64,000 bases of DNA, from positions 2,606,501 to 2,670,500 of the forward strand of contig NC_013173.1 of NCBI RefSeq assembly GCF_000023225.1, read 5' to 3'. Both the position numbers and the translations under genes were made by a program. Each line of letters opens with the position of its first letter. The stretch's first letter is position 1. The notes under the pieces were generated by a model. That model saw nothing but the letters and a program-made list of their open reading frames with translations. It did no database searches and was not told the origin of the DNA. This DNA is from Desulfomicrobium baculatum DSM 4028. GTDB taxonomy: Bacteria; Desulfobacterota; Desulfovibrionia; Desulfovibrionales; Desulfomicrobiaceae. Shown here piece after piece: positions 52,904 to 63,182 of the stretch.

Positions 52904-53011
52904 CATGATCCTCCGGCAAGATAATCTCGGGGCGCTTCATAGCAACTGCCATGCTTGAACCCATAAGTTTCATGATTCCGCGAAAATAGATCTGAGCCTT
53001 CAAATCGGACC

Positions 53012-53025
53012 ATTCTTGTCAGAAT
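53012..53025. promoter_or_regulatory. Inverted repeat upstream of the metal-efflux operon
   Basis: ATTCT-TGTC-AGAAT lies about 110 bp before the channel gene. The 270-bp region around it (52907-53176) has no gene and must hold the operon promoter on the - strand. Possible operator; weak evidence. Confidence 0.3.
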
Positions 53026-53176
53026 AATACACGCAGCATATTGCACAAGGGCCTTTCACAAATTGGCCGCGCCCACGAATTCTGCACAACCGGAACGGAC
53101 CTGCCGCCGGACATGCCCTCATCGCCCTACTGACGCTACCCCTGGTGCCAGGCCTGCTGCTCTGAGAGCACGCGAC

Positions 53177-53746
53177 TCAGTCCCCGCGGAAAAGCCGCAG
53201 GTTAGCCTCAAGCACCACGCCCTTGAGCAGGTCGTCCATGGCCTGTTCGTAATGCTCCGCCGTCACGCCGGGTATGAGCCCTTCCCGGCTGATGACGGAC
53301 AGCACGGCGATGTTCTGCATGCGTGGGTCGGCGATGTCCGGACGAATGACCGCATGGCTCGTGATACCGCGCGCGGATGAGACCCGGGCGACGTCATCGC
53401 CGGAGATTTCCGCCGCCGCGCCGAGACGCACGGGCAGGGGCTGAAGCACGGTGTCGTAATAGACGAGTGCGCCGCCGTCCTTCAGGGCGGACTGCATGGA
53501 GCGCAAGGCTTCGTGACGTTCGAGGCCGACGACCAGGTCCGCCTCGCCCTCGGGAATCATGGGGCTGTGTGCGGCTTTGCCAAGCCGGATCTGGGACACG
53601 ACGATGCCGCCGCGCTGGGCCAGGCCGTGGGTGTCGACGGCCTTGGCCGCGTGGTCGGCGTGGTCGGCCGCACGCAGAATGATCTCGCTCAAAAGGCCGA
53701 TACCCTGCCCGCCGACGCCGCATAGATGGATATTGAATATGTTCAT
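53177..53746 (-). CDS. iorB: Indolepyruvate:ferredoxin oxidoreductase beta subunit
   Basis: 189 residues from the ATG at 53746, preceded by AAGGAG. The start MNIFNIHLCGVGGQGIGLLS is the gamma-type domain of 2-oxoacid:ferredoxin oxidoreductases, and DTHGLAQRGGIV is characteristic of IorB. With IorA it converts aryl pyruvates to aryl-acetyl-CoA using CoA and ferredoxin. It lies 10 bp after iorA. Confidence 0.94.
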   Translation of the reverse strand: MNIFNIHLCGVGGQGIGLLSEIILRAADHADHAAKAVDTHGLAQRGGIVVSQIRLGKAAHSPMIPEGEADLVVGLERHEALRSMQSALKDGGALVYYDTVLQPLPVRLGAAAEISGDDVARVSSARGITSHAVIRPDIADPRMQNIAVLSVISREGLIPGVTAEHYEQAMDDLLKGVVLEANLRLFRGD

Positions 53747-53756
53747 GGAGCGCTCC

Positions 53757-55619
53757 TTAACGGGTGATGGCCGTGTTCGCACAAGTCTGCATGCAGGAGC
53801 CGTCGCCGATGCACAGCTCCGGGTTCACGGTCACGCTTCCGTCGGCGGCCCGGATGAAACTCGGGCAGGCGAAGTCCTGCACGCACGTGTGGATGCGGGT
53901 GCAGCGCTTCTGGTCGATGGTCACGTGCCGGTCCACGTAGCCGCTCTTGCGACGCTGATTGCGGGTGAAGAGCAGCATGCAGGGATGGCGGGCGATGACC
54001 ACGCTGAAGGCGTCCACGGCCAGGGCCTGGCGCATGAGGTCCGTCAACTCGGCCTGCTTGTAGGTGTCGGTCTCGAAGACATGCTTGACCCCGAGCCCCT
54101 CCAGCACCTGCCGCACCGGAATGGCATCGGTCGGCTCGTTGAAATTGTGCCCCGAGGCCGCGTGGTCCTGGTGGCCGGTCATGGCCGTGGTGCCGTTCTC
54201 CATCAGCACCAGGGTCAGGTTGTGCCGGTTGAAGAGCGCGTTGACGATGCCCGGCAACCCGGCGTGGAAGAAGGTCGAGTCGCCCAGGAAGGCCACGACC
54301 TTGCGCGTGTCGTTGAAGAGGGTCAGGCCGGCGCCCATGCTCGTGGACGCGCCCATGCACAGCAGTATCTCGCCCATGCGGTACGGCTCCATGAAACCCA
54401 GAGTGTGGCAACCGATGTCGGCCACGGTGATGGTGCCCTCGGGCAGGGCCTTTTTTATGGCGTGGAAGGCGCTGCGATGGCCGCAGCCAGGACACATCTG
54501 CGCCGGCCGCGCGGGCACTGGGACAAGAGGCTCCATCGCCGCCTTGCGGGGCGGGACCATGTCCGGCCAGGCGCGGTGCAGGATGTCGCGAACCTTGTCC
54601 GCAGTGTACTCGCCGATCCAGTCCCCATCGTCCTGCTTGCCGATGATCCTGGTCGTCAGGCCCCGGTCAAAGGCCATGGCCTTGATGTCTTTCTCCAGGG
54701 TGTCGTCGAGCTCTTCCAGAACCTTCACCTCCTCGTGAGCGGCCAGGAAGTCGGCCACGACCCGGACGGGCATGGGATACGGCATGGCCAGCTTGAGCAC
54801 GTCTGGCCGGTCGGCCAGCCCCTCCAGCACGTCGGCCACAGACAAGGCGACCATGCCCGACAGAATGATCCCCCTCGGGCTGCCGTGATCCGTGACCGTG
54901 TGCAGACCGCGTTCATCCACCCACGCGTCCGCCTTGCGCAGGTTCTCCAGAGCCATGCGCTTCTTGGGGAATACGGCAACGGTCAGCGGGATGTAGGGGC
55001 CGTTGGCGGCGTCGAAGCGCGGGTCGTTATCCGGCTCGGCCGGCGTCCAACCAGCGAAGGACACCTTCGCCTTGGCGTGGCAGACGTGGGTGGTCAGCCG
55101 CAGGATGACGGGTCGGCACAGTTCCCGGGCCAGGGAGGCCGCCTCCTTGTAGTAGGCGTAAACCTCGGCCGGGTTGGCCGGCTCCAGGAGCGGCGTGTAG
55201 CTCATGGCCGCGTAGTGGCGGTTGTCCTGCTCGTTCTGGGAGGAGTTGGCGCCGGGGTCGTCGCCGAGCACGATGACCATGCCGCCGATGAGGTTCAAAA
55301 GCGACAGCTGCACGAAGGAGTCGGCGGCGACGTTCAGCCCCACGCTCTTGAAGAAGACCGTGGACAGATAGCCGTTCAGGGATGCGCCGAGCGCAACCTC
55401 CGTGGCCACCTTCTCGTTGGTGGAGAATTCAAAATGGAAGGGACGCTTTTCGGACGGAATAGCGTGGATGGCCGTGGCGATCTCCGGCGTCGGGGAGCCG
55501 GGGTAGGATGTGACCACGCGCGTTCCGGCCTCGATCATGGCCCGCACCAGGGCCGTGTTGCCCATGACGATCTCGGAAAACGGCGTCCGGGTCAGGAGCA
55601 TTTCACCCATGTACTTCAT
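53757..55619 (-). CDS. iorA: Indolepyruvate:ferredoxin oxidoreductase alpha subunit with altered ferredoxin motifs
   Basis: 620 residues. N-terminal alpha-type domain (NTALVRAMIEAGTRVVTSYPG, with GDDPGANSSQNEQDNR) and a TPP domain (MCPGCGHRSAFHAIKKAL, GDSTFFHAGLPG). The C-terminus carries the ferredoxin region, but both Cys motifs lack the second Cys: CTRIHTC and CIGDGSC, giving three Cys each, and the last motif ends TCANT instead of the usual CP. This may mean [3Fe-4S] or an Asp-ligated cluster. It converts aryl pyruvates to aryl-acetyl-CoA. GAGGA precedes ATG. Confidence 0.92.
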   Translation of the reverse strand: MKYMGEMLLTRTPFSEIVMGNTALVRAMIEAGTRVVTSYPGSPTPEIATAIHAIPSEKRPFHFEFSTNEKVATEVALGASLNGYLSTVFFKSVGLNVAADSFVQLSLLNLIGGMVIVLGDDPGANSSQNEQDNRHYAAMSYTPLLEPANPAEVYAYYKEAASLARELCRPVILRLTTHVCHAKAKVSFAGWTPAEPDNDPRFDAANGPYIPLTVAVFPKKRMALENLRKADAWVDERGLHTVTDHGSPRGIILSGMVALSVADVLEGLADRPDVLKLAMPYPMPVRVVADFLAAHEEVKVLEELDDTLEKDIKAMAFDRGLTTRIIGKQDDGDWIGEYTADKVRDILHRAWPDMVPPRKAAMEPLVPVPARPAQMCPGCGHRSAFHAIKKALPEGTITVADIGCHTLGFMEPYRMGEILLCMGASTSMGAGLTLFNDTRKVVAFLGDSTFFHAGLPGIVNALFNRHNLTLVLMENGTTAMTGHQDHAASGHNFNEPTDAIPVRQVLEGLGVKHVFETDTYKQAELTDLMRQALAVDAFSVVIARHPCMLLFTRNQRRKSGYVDRHVTIDQKRCTRIHTCVQDFACPSFIRAADGSVTVNPELCIGDGSCMQTCANTAITR

Positions 55620-55718
55620 GTGCTTCCTCGCTGTAGGGAAGTTTCGGACCCTGCGAAAACGGAATCCGGTTATTTCTCACGCCTACCCCACACGAAAGCG
55701 GGAAGCAATGACCCTGCG
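55620..55718. other. Intergenic, promoter region of iorA
   Basis: About 100 bp upstream of iorA without a gene. It probably holds the iorAB promoter on the - strand; no clear elements seen. Confidence 0.35.
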
Positions 55719-55952
55719 ATGGAATGGCACACGGACCAGGAAATCTACGAGACCATCGACGTGACCATCGAAATGGGCGGCGGCCAGGCCGTCGGAATCC
55801 GAAACCAAAAAATTTTTCTCCGGAAAGAAAACAAAAATCAACTTTCTCCAACCTTCCAAAAATTTGATACATTAAAATATAGTTATCTTAATTTATTTTC
55901 TTTATATAAAAAAATACATACCAAAGATGACAATTTGACAGACATAAATTAA
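55719..55952 (+). other. Possible gene remnant, GC-rich start running into AT-rich DNA
   Basis: The frame codes for 77 residues beginning MEWHTDQEIYETIDVTIEMG. The first 30 residues have the codon use of neighbouring genes, then composition turns abruptly AT-rich (KENKNQL, LKYSYLNLF). No ribosome-binding site is obvious and I recognise no family. It looks like the 5-prime end of a lost gene joined to foreign DNA. Confidence 0.3.
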
Positions 55953-55996
55953 CAATTGGACGAACGATAAATTGCAATTGGACGGACGATAATCTA
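55931..55996 (+). repeat. Three 22-bp tandem repeats before the DUF4143 ATPase gene
   Basis: Units at 55931, 55953 and 55975 share CAATTxGACxxACxxTAA. The period of 22 bp is close to two helical turns. The array ends 3 bp before the start codon, so it covers the ribosome-binding region as well. Confidence 0.6.
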
Positions 55997-55999
55997 CAC

Positions 56000-57265
56000 A
56001 TGGACGCCATGGAACCGACAGACCTCTACCCGCGCTTCATCCGACCCCGCCTGGTGGAAGCGCTCGCCGATGCTCCGGTCGTGCTGATTCATGGCCCCCG
56101 TCAGTGCGGCAAGACGACCTTGGCCCGTCAGGCGGGCGAGGCTGCTGACTTCGCCTATCTCAGCTTTGACGACGATGTGCAGCGCGCCGCCGCGCAGACC
56201 GATCCAGTGGGCTATGTCGCCGATCTTCCGGCGCGGGTGATCCTGGACGAAATTCAGCGCGTGCCGGAACTGTTCACGGCGCTCAAAGCGGCCGTGGACG
56301 CCCGCCGGGAGCCCGGCCGTTTTATCCTGACCGGCTCGGCCAACGTGCTCCTCATTCCCCGCCTGGCGGATTCGCTGGCCGGGAGAATGGAGATACTCAG
56401 ACTCCATCCGCTGGCCCAGGCGGAACTCGCCGGGAAGAACCCTGAGTTCCTGCCCGCGTTGCTACAAGGACGATTCAAGGCAGGCATCACAGGCCAGCGC
56501 CTGGGCCGGGATCTGGCCGAACGTGTGGCGGCCGGAGGCTACCCGCCCGCCTTGAAGCGGTCCTCTGCCAAACGCAGAGCCGTCTGGTACCGCGATTACG
56601 CCGAAACTCTGGTCCAGCGGGACATCCGCGATCTAGCCCGCATCAGCCAGATGGGCGCCCTCCCGCGCCTGCTGACCCTGGCGGCCGGACAAACGGCCCG
56701 CCTGCTGAACGTGTCCGACCTGGCTGCGCCCTTCCAGGTCACCCGCCCCACCATCCGCGAATATGTGACCTTACTTTCACGGATATTCCTGCTGGAGGAA
56801 CTACCCCCCTGGCACAGCAACCGTCTTAGCCGGCTCATCAAGACCCCGAAGCTGCACCTCGGAGACACGGGCCTAGCCTGCGCCCTGCTCGGCCTGGACG
56901 CAGGCACCCTCTGGAACGATCGCGCCGTGTTCGGCCAGATGCTGGAAACCTTCGTCTATCAGGAACTCAGGCGCCAGGCCGGCTGGCTGGATGACGCGGT
57001 CTCCTTCAGCCATTACCGTGACAAGGACAAGACGGAAGTGGATATCGTGCTGGAATGCGGTGGAAGGATCGCGGGGGTCGAGGTGAAGGCGTCATCGACC
57101 GTGACCGGCGATGATTTCAAAGGACTACGCAAACTCCAGCAGGCCGTGGAAAATCGGTTTGTCGCCGGTATCGTGATGTACGACGGCGAGGCCGTCGTTC
57201 CCTTCGGGAGTCAGCTTTATGCCGTGCCGATATGTAGCTTGTGGGAAGCAACGCGGCCATCGTAG
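56000..57265 (+). CDS. AAA ATPase with DUF4143 domain
   Basis: 421 residues. Walker A GPRQCGKTTL (about 32-41), Walker B VILDEIQRVPEL, sensor LTGSANVLL. The rest matches the DUF4143 family, including the nuclease-like end SHYRDKDKTEVDIVLECG and VEVKASSTV. These proteins are common in accessory islands and are suspected of acting in toxin-antitoxin or defence settings, but no function is proven. No normal Shine-Dalgarno precedes ATG, because the repeats run up to it; ATG three codons later is an alternative. Confidence 0.88.
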   Translation: MDAMEPTDLYPRFIRPRLVEALADAPVVLIHGPRQCGKTTLARQAGEAADFAYLSFDDDVQRAAAQTDPVGYVADLPARVILDEIQRVPELFTALKAAVDARREPGRFILTGSANVLLIPRLADSLAGRMEILRLHPLAQAELAGKNPEFLPALLQGRFKAGITGQRLGRDLAERVAAGGYPPALKRSSAKRRAVWYRDYAETLVQRDIRDLARISQMGALPRLLTLAAGQTARLLNVSDLAAPFQVTRPTIREYVTLLSRIFLLEELPPWHSNRLSRLIKTPKLHLGDTGLACALLGLDAGTLWNDRAVFGQMLETFVYQELRRQAGWLDDAVSFSHYRDKDKTEVDIVLECGGRIAGVEVKASSTVTGDDFKGLRKLQQAVENRFVAGIVMYDGEAVVPFGSQLYAVPICSLWEATRPS

Positions 57266-57389
57266 CAACAAAATATAGGACCACCCGGACTGAATCGATG
57301 CTGTTTTTCACCGATTCTGGTGGATTCGTCACCCGGAAAATGGCTTAATCTTAAGGCTGAAAATCTGAACCCAAATTTCACAGGTGGCA

Positions 57390-57760
57390 ATGGAACAGAG
57401 CAAAATCAAGATTTATCAATCCTCCGACGGTCAGGCCCGGATTGATGTCCGCTTGGAGAGGGATACCGTATGGCTTTCCCAAGCGCAGATGGCCGAATTA
57501 TTCGGGCGTGATCAATCGGTTATTTCACGGCATATTCGCAATGCCTTGACCGAGAGCGAGGTAAACGAAGAAAGCAATATGCAAAAAATGCATACTGCAA
57601 ATTCAGACAGACCTGTCGCAATGTATGATCTGGATGTGGTGATTTCGGTCGGCTACCGCATCAAGTCCGAGCGGGGGTGCAGTTCCGGCGCTGAGCTACG
57701 AACGTCCTGCGCCAGCACCTTGTCCAAGGCTACACATCGGCTTACAACAACTTGATATAA
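57390..57760 (+). pseudogene. RhuM-family protein gene, frameshifted and truncated
   Basis: The start (MEQSKIKIYQSSDGQARIDV, then WLSQAQMAELFGRDQSVISR) is a clear RhuM N-terminus, and VAMYDLDVVISVGYRIKSERG is followed by a frame break at the G-run near 57675. The next frame reads VQFRR, a TGA where RhuM has Trp, then ATNVLRQHLVQGYTSAYNNL and a stop at 57760, matching the RhuM consensus. So at least one frameshift and one nonsense change are present, and the C-terminal half of the gene is gone. Confidence 0.8.
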
Positions 57761-57788
57761 AATATGAAAAAAATTCTTTGTCATTTTC

Positions 57789-57825
57789 ACTCAACGAATT
57801 GAGTAAAAATACTCAGTCATTGAGT
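57789..57825. repeat. Two adjacent ACTCA/TGAGT inverted repeats
   Basis: ACTCA-N6-TGAGT (57789-57804) and ACTCA-N5-TGAGT (57811-57825), separated by 6 A/T bases. They may be paired operator sites or form small hairpins after the rhuM remnant. Confidence 0.45.
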
Positions 57826-57889
57826 AAATCTGCCAGACTGAACGCAGTCCCTTACTTCTTAAGCAGTTACAATTCAAATCGTTCATAAC

Positions 57890-57930
57890 AAAAAGCGGGA
57901 GCCCGAATGATCCGGACTCCCGCTTTTTTT
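57890..57930. terminator. Terminator after the carboxyspermidine decarboxylase gene
   Basis: AAAAAGCGGGAG and CTCCCGCTTTTT pair, with an inner CCG/CGG and a 6-nt loop. T runs on both sides suggest it works in both directions. Confidence 0.85.
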
Positions 57931-57948
57931 ATCGTTTTCCAAAGACTT

Positions 57949-59117
57949 TCAGGACAACCGATTCTTGAAGTCCTCATAGCCGAACTTGCGCACCACCCGC
58001 ATGGAGTCGTCCTCGGGTTCGAAGATGGCGATGCTTGGGAGCTGGATGCCGTTGAAAGTGTTGGTCTTGACCATGGAGTAGTGGGCCATGTCCGTGAAAA
58101 CCAGGCGATCGCCGGGGACCAGCGGCTTGTCGAAGGAGTATTCCCCGGCCACGTCTCCGGCCAGGCAGGACTGGCCGCCCAGGCGGCAGGTCCAGGATTT
58201 TTCGCCCGGAAGGCCCGAATCCACTATGTGCGGGCGGTACGGCATTTCGAGCACGTCGGGCATGTGCGCCGGAACAGAGGTGTCGAGGATGACGATGGGC
58301 ATGTCGGCCTGCGTCACGTCGAGGACGGTGGAGACCAGATAGCCCGTGTTCAGGGCTACGGCCTCGCCGGGCTCCAGGTAGACCTGCACGCCGTGACGGG
58401 CCTTGAACTCGCTAATGAGTCGGCACAACAGGTCCACGTCGTAGTCGGGGCGGGTGATGTGATGGCCGCCGCCGAAATTGACGTACTGCATGCGCGAGAA
58501 GAACTCGCCAAAGCCCTTTTCCGCCGCCGCGATAGTGCGCTCCAGGCAATCGGAGTTCTGCTCGCACAGGTTGTGCCAGTGCAGACCCGTCACCCCTTCC
58601 AGCAGGTCGGGTCGGAAGTCCTTGCGCCGGATGCCCAGACGCGACCCCGGCGAGCACGGGTCGTAGATGGGCACGGCCCCTTCGGAATGCTCAGGATTGA
58701 TGCGCACGCCAAGCTCTATCTCACGCCCCAGACGCCCCGCCTCGGTTGCGATCAGTCCCCGGAATTTCTCCAGCTGACCGAAGGAATTGAAGACGATATG
58801 GTCGGCCGTGGTGCACAGGTCGAAGATGTCGGCCTGGGAATATCCAGCCGCAAAGGCATGCACCTCGCGCTTGAATTCTTCCCGCCCGAGTCTCGCCTCA
58901 TGCGGCGAACTGGCGCAGACCCCGTCGAGCACCTGGCGCAACACCGGAAACAGGCTCCACATGGCAAAACCTTTCAGCGCCAGCAGAATCTTGCATCCGG
59001 TGCGCTCCTTGACCTCCGCCAGCACGTCCAGGTTGCGCCGGAGCAGCCCCAGGTCGATCACGAAGGACGGTGTGGCGACTTGCCTGGGATCAAACCGGTA
59101 CGCGGTGCGTCCATCCA

Positions 59118-59118
<1 letters not shown>
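57949..59118 (-). CDS. nspC: Carboxynorspermidine/carboxyspermidine decarboxylase
   Basis: 389 residues from the ATG at 59118, which overlaps the upstream stop by one base (TGATG). PLP-dependent, fold type III: pyridoxal Lys in ILLALKGFAMW (about 40), YVNFGGGHHITRPDYD, YLEPGEAVAL and the C-terminal DMAHYSMVKTNTFNG. It removes CO2 from carboxyspermidine (or the nor- or agmatine analogue) to give the polyamine. It lies in the same operon as the dehydrogenase that makes its substrate. Confidence 0.93.
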
Positions 59119-60308
<1,190 letters not shown>

Positions 60309-60341
60309 GGCACTCCTCCTTAAAAAAGACTTTTTTTAAGA

Positions 60342-62309
60342 TTACAATCCGCTCGTCAATCCGGTCGCGCAGGCATCGGGATTATCGCAGTCCCGGCCCA
60401 CATTCAGATAGGTGTATCCGCGCATGCCCCGCTCATAGGCGCGCATGATCATGAAGCGCTCCTGGGGGCTGATCTTGCCTGTACGTACGCCCTGTTCCGC
60501 CACCTTGCGGAAATTCTCCAGGACCTGCTTGGGCTCGAATTCGACGTAGGACAGCACGTCGGCCACGCTGTCGCCTTCCAGTTCGCGGATGAAATCATAG
60601 GTGCCATCCTCGTTGATGCGCACGCTGACCACGTTGGTGTCGCCGAAAAGGTTGTGCAGGTCGCCCAGTGTCTCCTGGTAGGCCCCGACCAGAAACGCGC
60701 CCAGGTAGTACGGCTCGCAGGGCTTGACCGAGTGCAGCTCCAGCACGCGCTTGACGCCGTGGATGTCGATGAAGCTGTCCAGCTTGCCGTCGCTGTCGCA
60801 GGTGATGTCGGCCAGGATGGCCTGTTCTTCGGGGCATTCGTCCAAGCGGTGCACGGGCATGATCGGAAAGAGATGGCCGATGGCCCAGGCGTCGGGCAGG
60901 GACTGGAACACGCTCATGTTGCAATAGTAGATGCTGGCCAGGGCCAAATCCACGTCCTTCAGAGCCGAGGGCGGGTTCTTCATCTCGGGCAACTTCTCGG
61001 CGATATTGCGGATCACGGCCCAAAAGATGGTGTCGCTCATGGCGCGCTGACGCAGGCTGCACTGGCCCAGGCGGAAGAGCTGACGCATCTGGTCGCGGTA
61101 ATAGATGGCGTCGTTGTAGCATTCCTGCAGATTTTTAAGCGAGAGCGAATTGTACACTTCCAGCAGGTTGTGGATGGCCTCGGGGTCTTCCTCGTCCAGG
61201 GTCTGCGGTACGGTGCGGTTTTCCAGGCGGCTGACATCGAGGACATTGAAAAGCAGCACCGAATAATAGGCCACCGTGGCCCGGCCGGATTCGGTGATGA
61301 TGTGCGGGTGGGGCAGATCGTGCTCGTCCACCGTGGCCATGACCGACTCGACGATATCCGTGCAGTATTCCTCCAGGGAATAGTTGCGGCTGCTGGCGTA
61401 ATTGGTATGGGAGCCGTCGTAGTCCACGGCCAGACCGCCGCCCAGATCCAGAAAGCCCATGGCGCAGCCTTCCTTGGCCAGCTCCGCGTACATGCGCGTA
61501 GCTTCGTGCACGGCGGTGCGGATGTCGCGGATGTTGGGTATCTGCGAACCAAGATGGAAATGCAGGAGCTGCACGCAATCGAGCATGGACTGGCCGCGCA
61601 GCAGGTCGAGCACGTCCACCACCTCGGCCGTGGACAGGCCGAAAATGGACAGGTCCCCGGCCGATTCGGCCCAATGCCCGCCCGCCTGAGTGGAGACCTT
61701 GATACGCACGCCGATGCGCGGCTTGATGCCCAGCGCCTTGGCCCGGTCCAGAATCAGCGGCAGTTCGCTCGGCATTTCAAGGACCAGAAAACACAAAAAA
61801 CCCATCTTGCAGGCGTAGAGGGCCAGATCGATATAGTCCCGATCCTTGTAGCCGTTGCAGACCAGACAGGCCTTGGGATTCTTCAGGAACGACAGGGCCG
61901 CGATCAGTTCGGCCTTGCTGCCGACCTCGTAACCGTGGTTGTAACGGTCGCCGACTTTGGAGATCTCTTCCAGAACCTGCTGCTGCTGATTGACTTTGAC
62001 GGGATACACGCCGCGAAATTCGCCACTGTATTGCAGAGCCTTGATGGCCGACGCAAAAGAATCATGGAGCAGAGAAATTTGCGCATCGAGCAGATTCTCG
62101 ATCCGAAGCAGCACCGGCAGCCCCAGGCCGCGTTCCTGCAGGCCGCTTATAATGGAAGGAATGGGCACGCAGACACCCTTGCCCGGAAAGGGCGTGATGC
62201 CGAGCTTGCCATCGGGGGTGATCTTAAAATATCCCCCGCCCCAATTGTCCACGCCGTAGAGTTCCACAGAACGTTCCACGGTCCATTTTTCGAGATTCCG
62301 AGATCGCAT
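60342..62309 (-). CDS. speA: Biosynthetic arginine decarboxylase
   Basis: 655 residues from the ATG at 62309, preceded by GGAGG (a TTG one codon upstream is not needed). PLP Lys in GVYPVKVNQQQQVLEEI (about 105), a carboxy-side HFHLGSQIPNIRDIR, DLGGGLAVDYDGS and the C-terminal ITCDSDGKLDSF are hallmarks of SpeA. It makes agmatine from arginine. No agmatinase gene is in the operon or the window. The gap to the dehydrogenase gene is 33 bp. Confidence 0.96.
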   Translation of the reverse strand: MRSRNLEKWTVERSVELYGVDNWGGGYFKITPDGKLGITPFPGKGVCVPIPSIISGLQERGLGLPVLLRIENLLDAQISLLHDSFASAIKALQYSGEFRGVYPVKVNQQQQVLEEISKVGDRYNHGYEVGSKAELIAALSFLKNPKACLVCNGYKDRDYIDLALYACKMGFLCFLVLEMPSELPLILDRAKALGIKPRIGVRIKVSTQAGGHWAESAGDLSIFGLSTAEVVDVLDLLRGQSMLDCVQLLHFHLGSQIPNIRDIRTAVHEATRMYAELAKEGCAMGFLDLGGGLAVDYDGSHTNYASSRNYSLEEYCTDIVESVMATVDEHDLPHPHIITESGRATVAYYSVLLFNVLDVSRLENRTVPQTLDEEDPEAIHNLLEVYNSLSLKNLQECYNDAIYYRDQMRQLFRLGQCSLRQRAMSDTIFWAVIRNIAEKLPEMKNPPSALKDVDLALASIYYCNMSVFQSLPDAWAIGHLFPIMPVHRLDECPEEQAILADITCDSDGKLDSFIDIHGVKRVLELHSVKPCEPYYLGAFLVGAYQETLGDLHNLFGDTNVVSVRINEDGTYDFIRELEGDSVADVLSYVEFEPKQVLENFRKVAEQGVRTGKISPQERFMIMRAYERGMRGYTYLNVGRDCDNPDACATGLTSGL

Positions 62310-62522
62310 CAAAATCCTCCACCATCTTACCTGTAAAATGCAGACCCGGCTACAATCCGGACCAGCGCACCCCTCTAAACAGCAGGGGGCAGCCCGTCAA
62401 TAAAACTTGTGGCCGCCGAGGCATGAGGGGATTCAGGCTTCTGGATCGTCCCAAATTCACCTTTGCCTTGAGAGCCGCCCTGGGCTATCTGCCTTGTGCC
62501 ACTTCACCCGCAGGAGAGCGCA

Positions 62523-63083
62523 ATGCCTTTTGTTGAAATTCTGGCCGTGGCTGTCGCCCTGGCCATGGACGCCTTTGCCGTGGCCATCGCCTCCGGCGCG
62601 GCGCTGAGGATCGTGACCAACCGGCAGACCTTCCGCCTGGCCTGGCATTTCGGCCTTTTCCAGGCCGCGATGCCGATCATCGGCTGGTTCGGGGGCTTCC
62701 TCGTGCGCGACTATTTCCTGCGTTTCGGCCACTGGATCGCTTTCGCCCTGCTCCTCTATATCGGAGGACACATGCTCTGGGAAGGGCTGCACCATGACGA
62801 GGATGATGTCTGCCAGGACCCGACCCTAGGCTCAAGACTGATCATGCTCTCCGTGGCCACCAGCATCGATGCCCTGGCCGTGGGCTTCACCCTGGCCATG
62901 CTGGGACTGTCGATCTGGTTCCCGGCCGCGATCATCGGAGTGGTTGCCCTGCTCTTCACGGCCGCAGGCATGCATCTGGGCAAATTCCTGGGCTGCCAGA
63001 CCCGCCTCGGATACTACGCCGAAGTGCTCGGAGGGCTTGTGCTCATGGGCATCGGCGGCAAGATATTGTGGCAGGGTTTGTAA
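62523..63083 (+). CDS. mntP: Manganese efflux pump MntP
   Basis: 186 residues from the ATG at 62523 (AGGAG upstream). Six hydrophobic segments, with the paired MDAFAVAIASG (about 18) and SIDALAVGFTLA (about 117) motifs whose Asp residues face the pore, as in MntP (DUF204). A central loop with HHDEDDVCQD is acidic. It exports Mn(II). I looked in the 210-bp region upstream (62313-62522) for a yybP-ykoY riboswitch and did not find one. Confidence 0.94.
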   Translation: MPFVEILAVAVALAMDAFAVAIASGAALRIVTNRQTFRLAWHFGLFQAAMPIIGWFGGFLVRDYFLRFGHWIAFALLLYIGGHMLWEGLHHDEDDVCQDPTLGSRLIMLSVATSIDALAVGFTLAMLGLSIWFPAAIIGVVALLFTAAGMHLGKFLGCQTRLGYYAEVLGGLVLMGIGGKILWQGL

Positions 63084-63182
63084 AAAAAATCGTTGGCCCC
63101 ATATGTCCCATGAGTCCCATTCTTTGCATTATTCATCCGAAAGAAATAGTATGCCGTCAAATTCTTTTTGCAGGAGGTCGCC

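Noticed and set aside
53559-55952. A 797-codon open frame on the + strand
   Set aside because: It is antisense to iorB and iorA, which have clear family motifs and ribosome-binding sites. Its product is His/Gly/Val-rich, as expected from the complement of GC-rich codons. Only its last 77 codons lie outside those genes and are listed separately.
55930-55997. CRISPR array
   Set aside because: The three 22-bp units are contiguous, with no spacers between them, and there are no cas genes in the window.
62313-62522. yybP-ykoY manganese riboswitch before mntP
   Set aside because: Expected from E. coli, but none of its conserved loops could be found in this leader.
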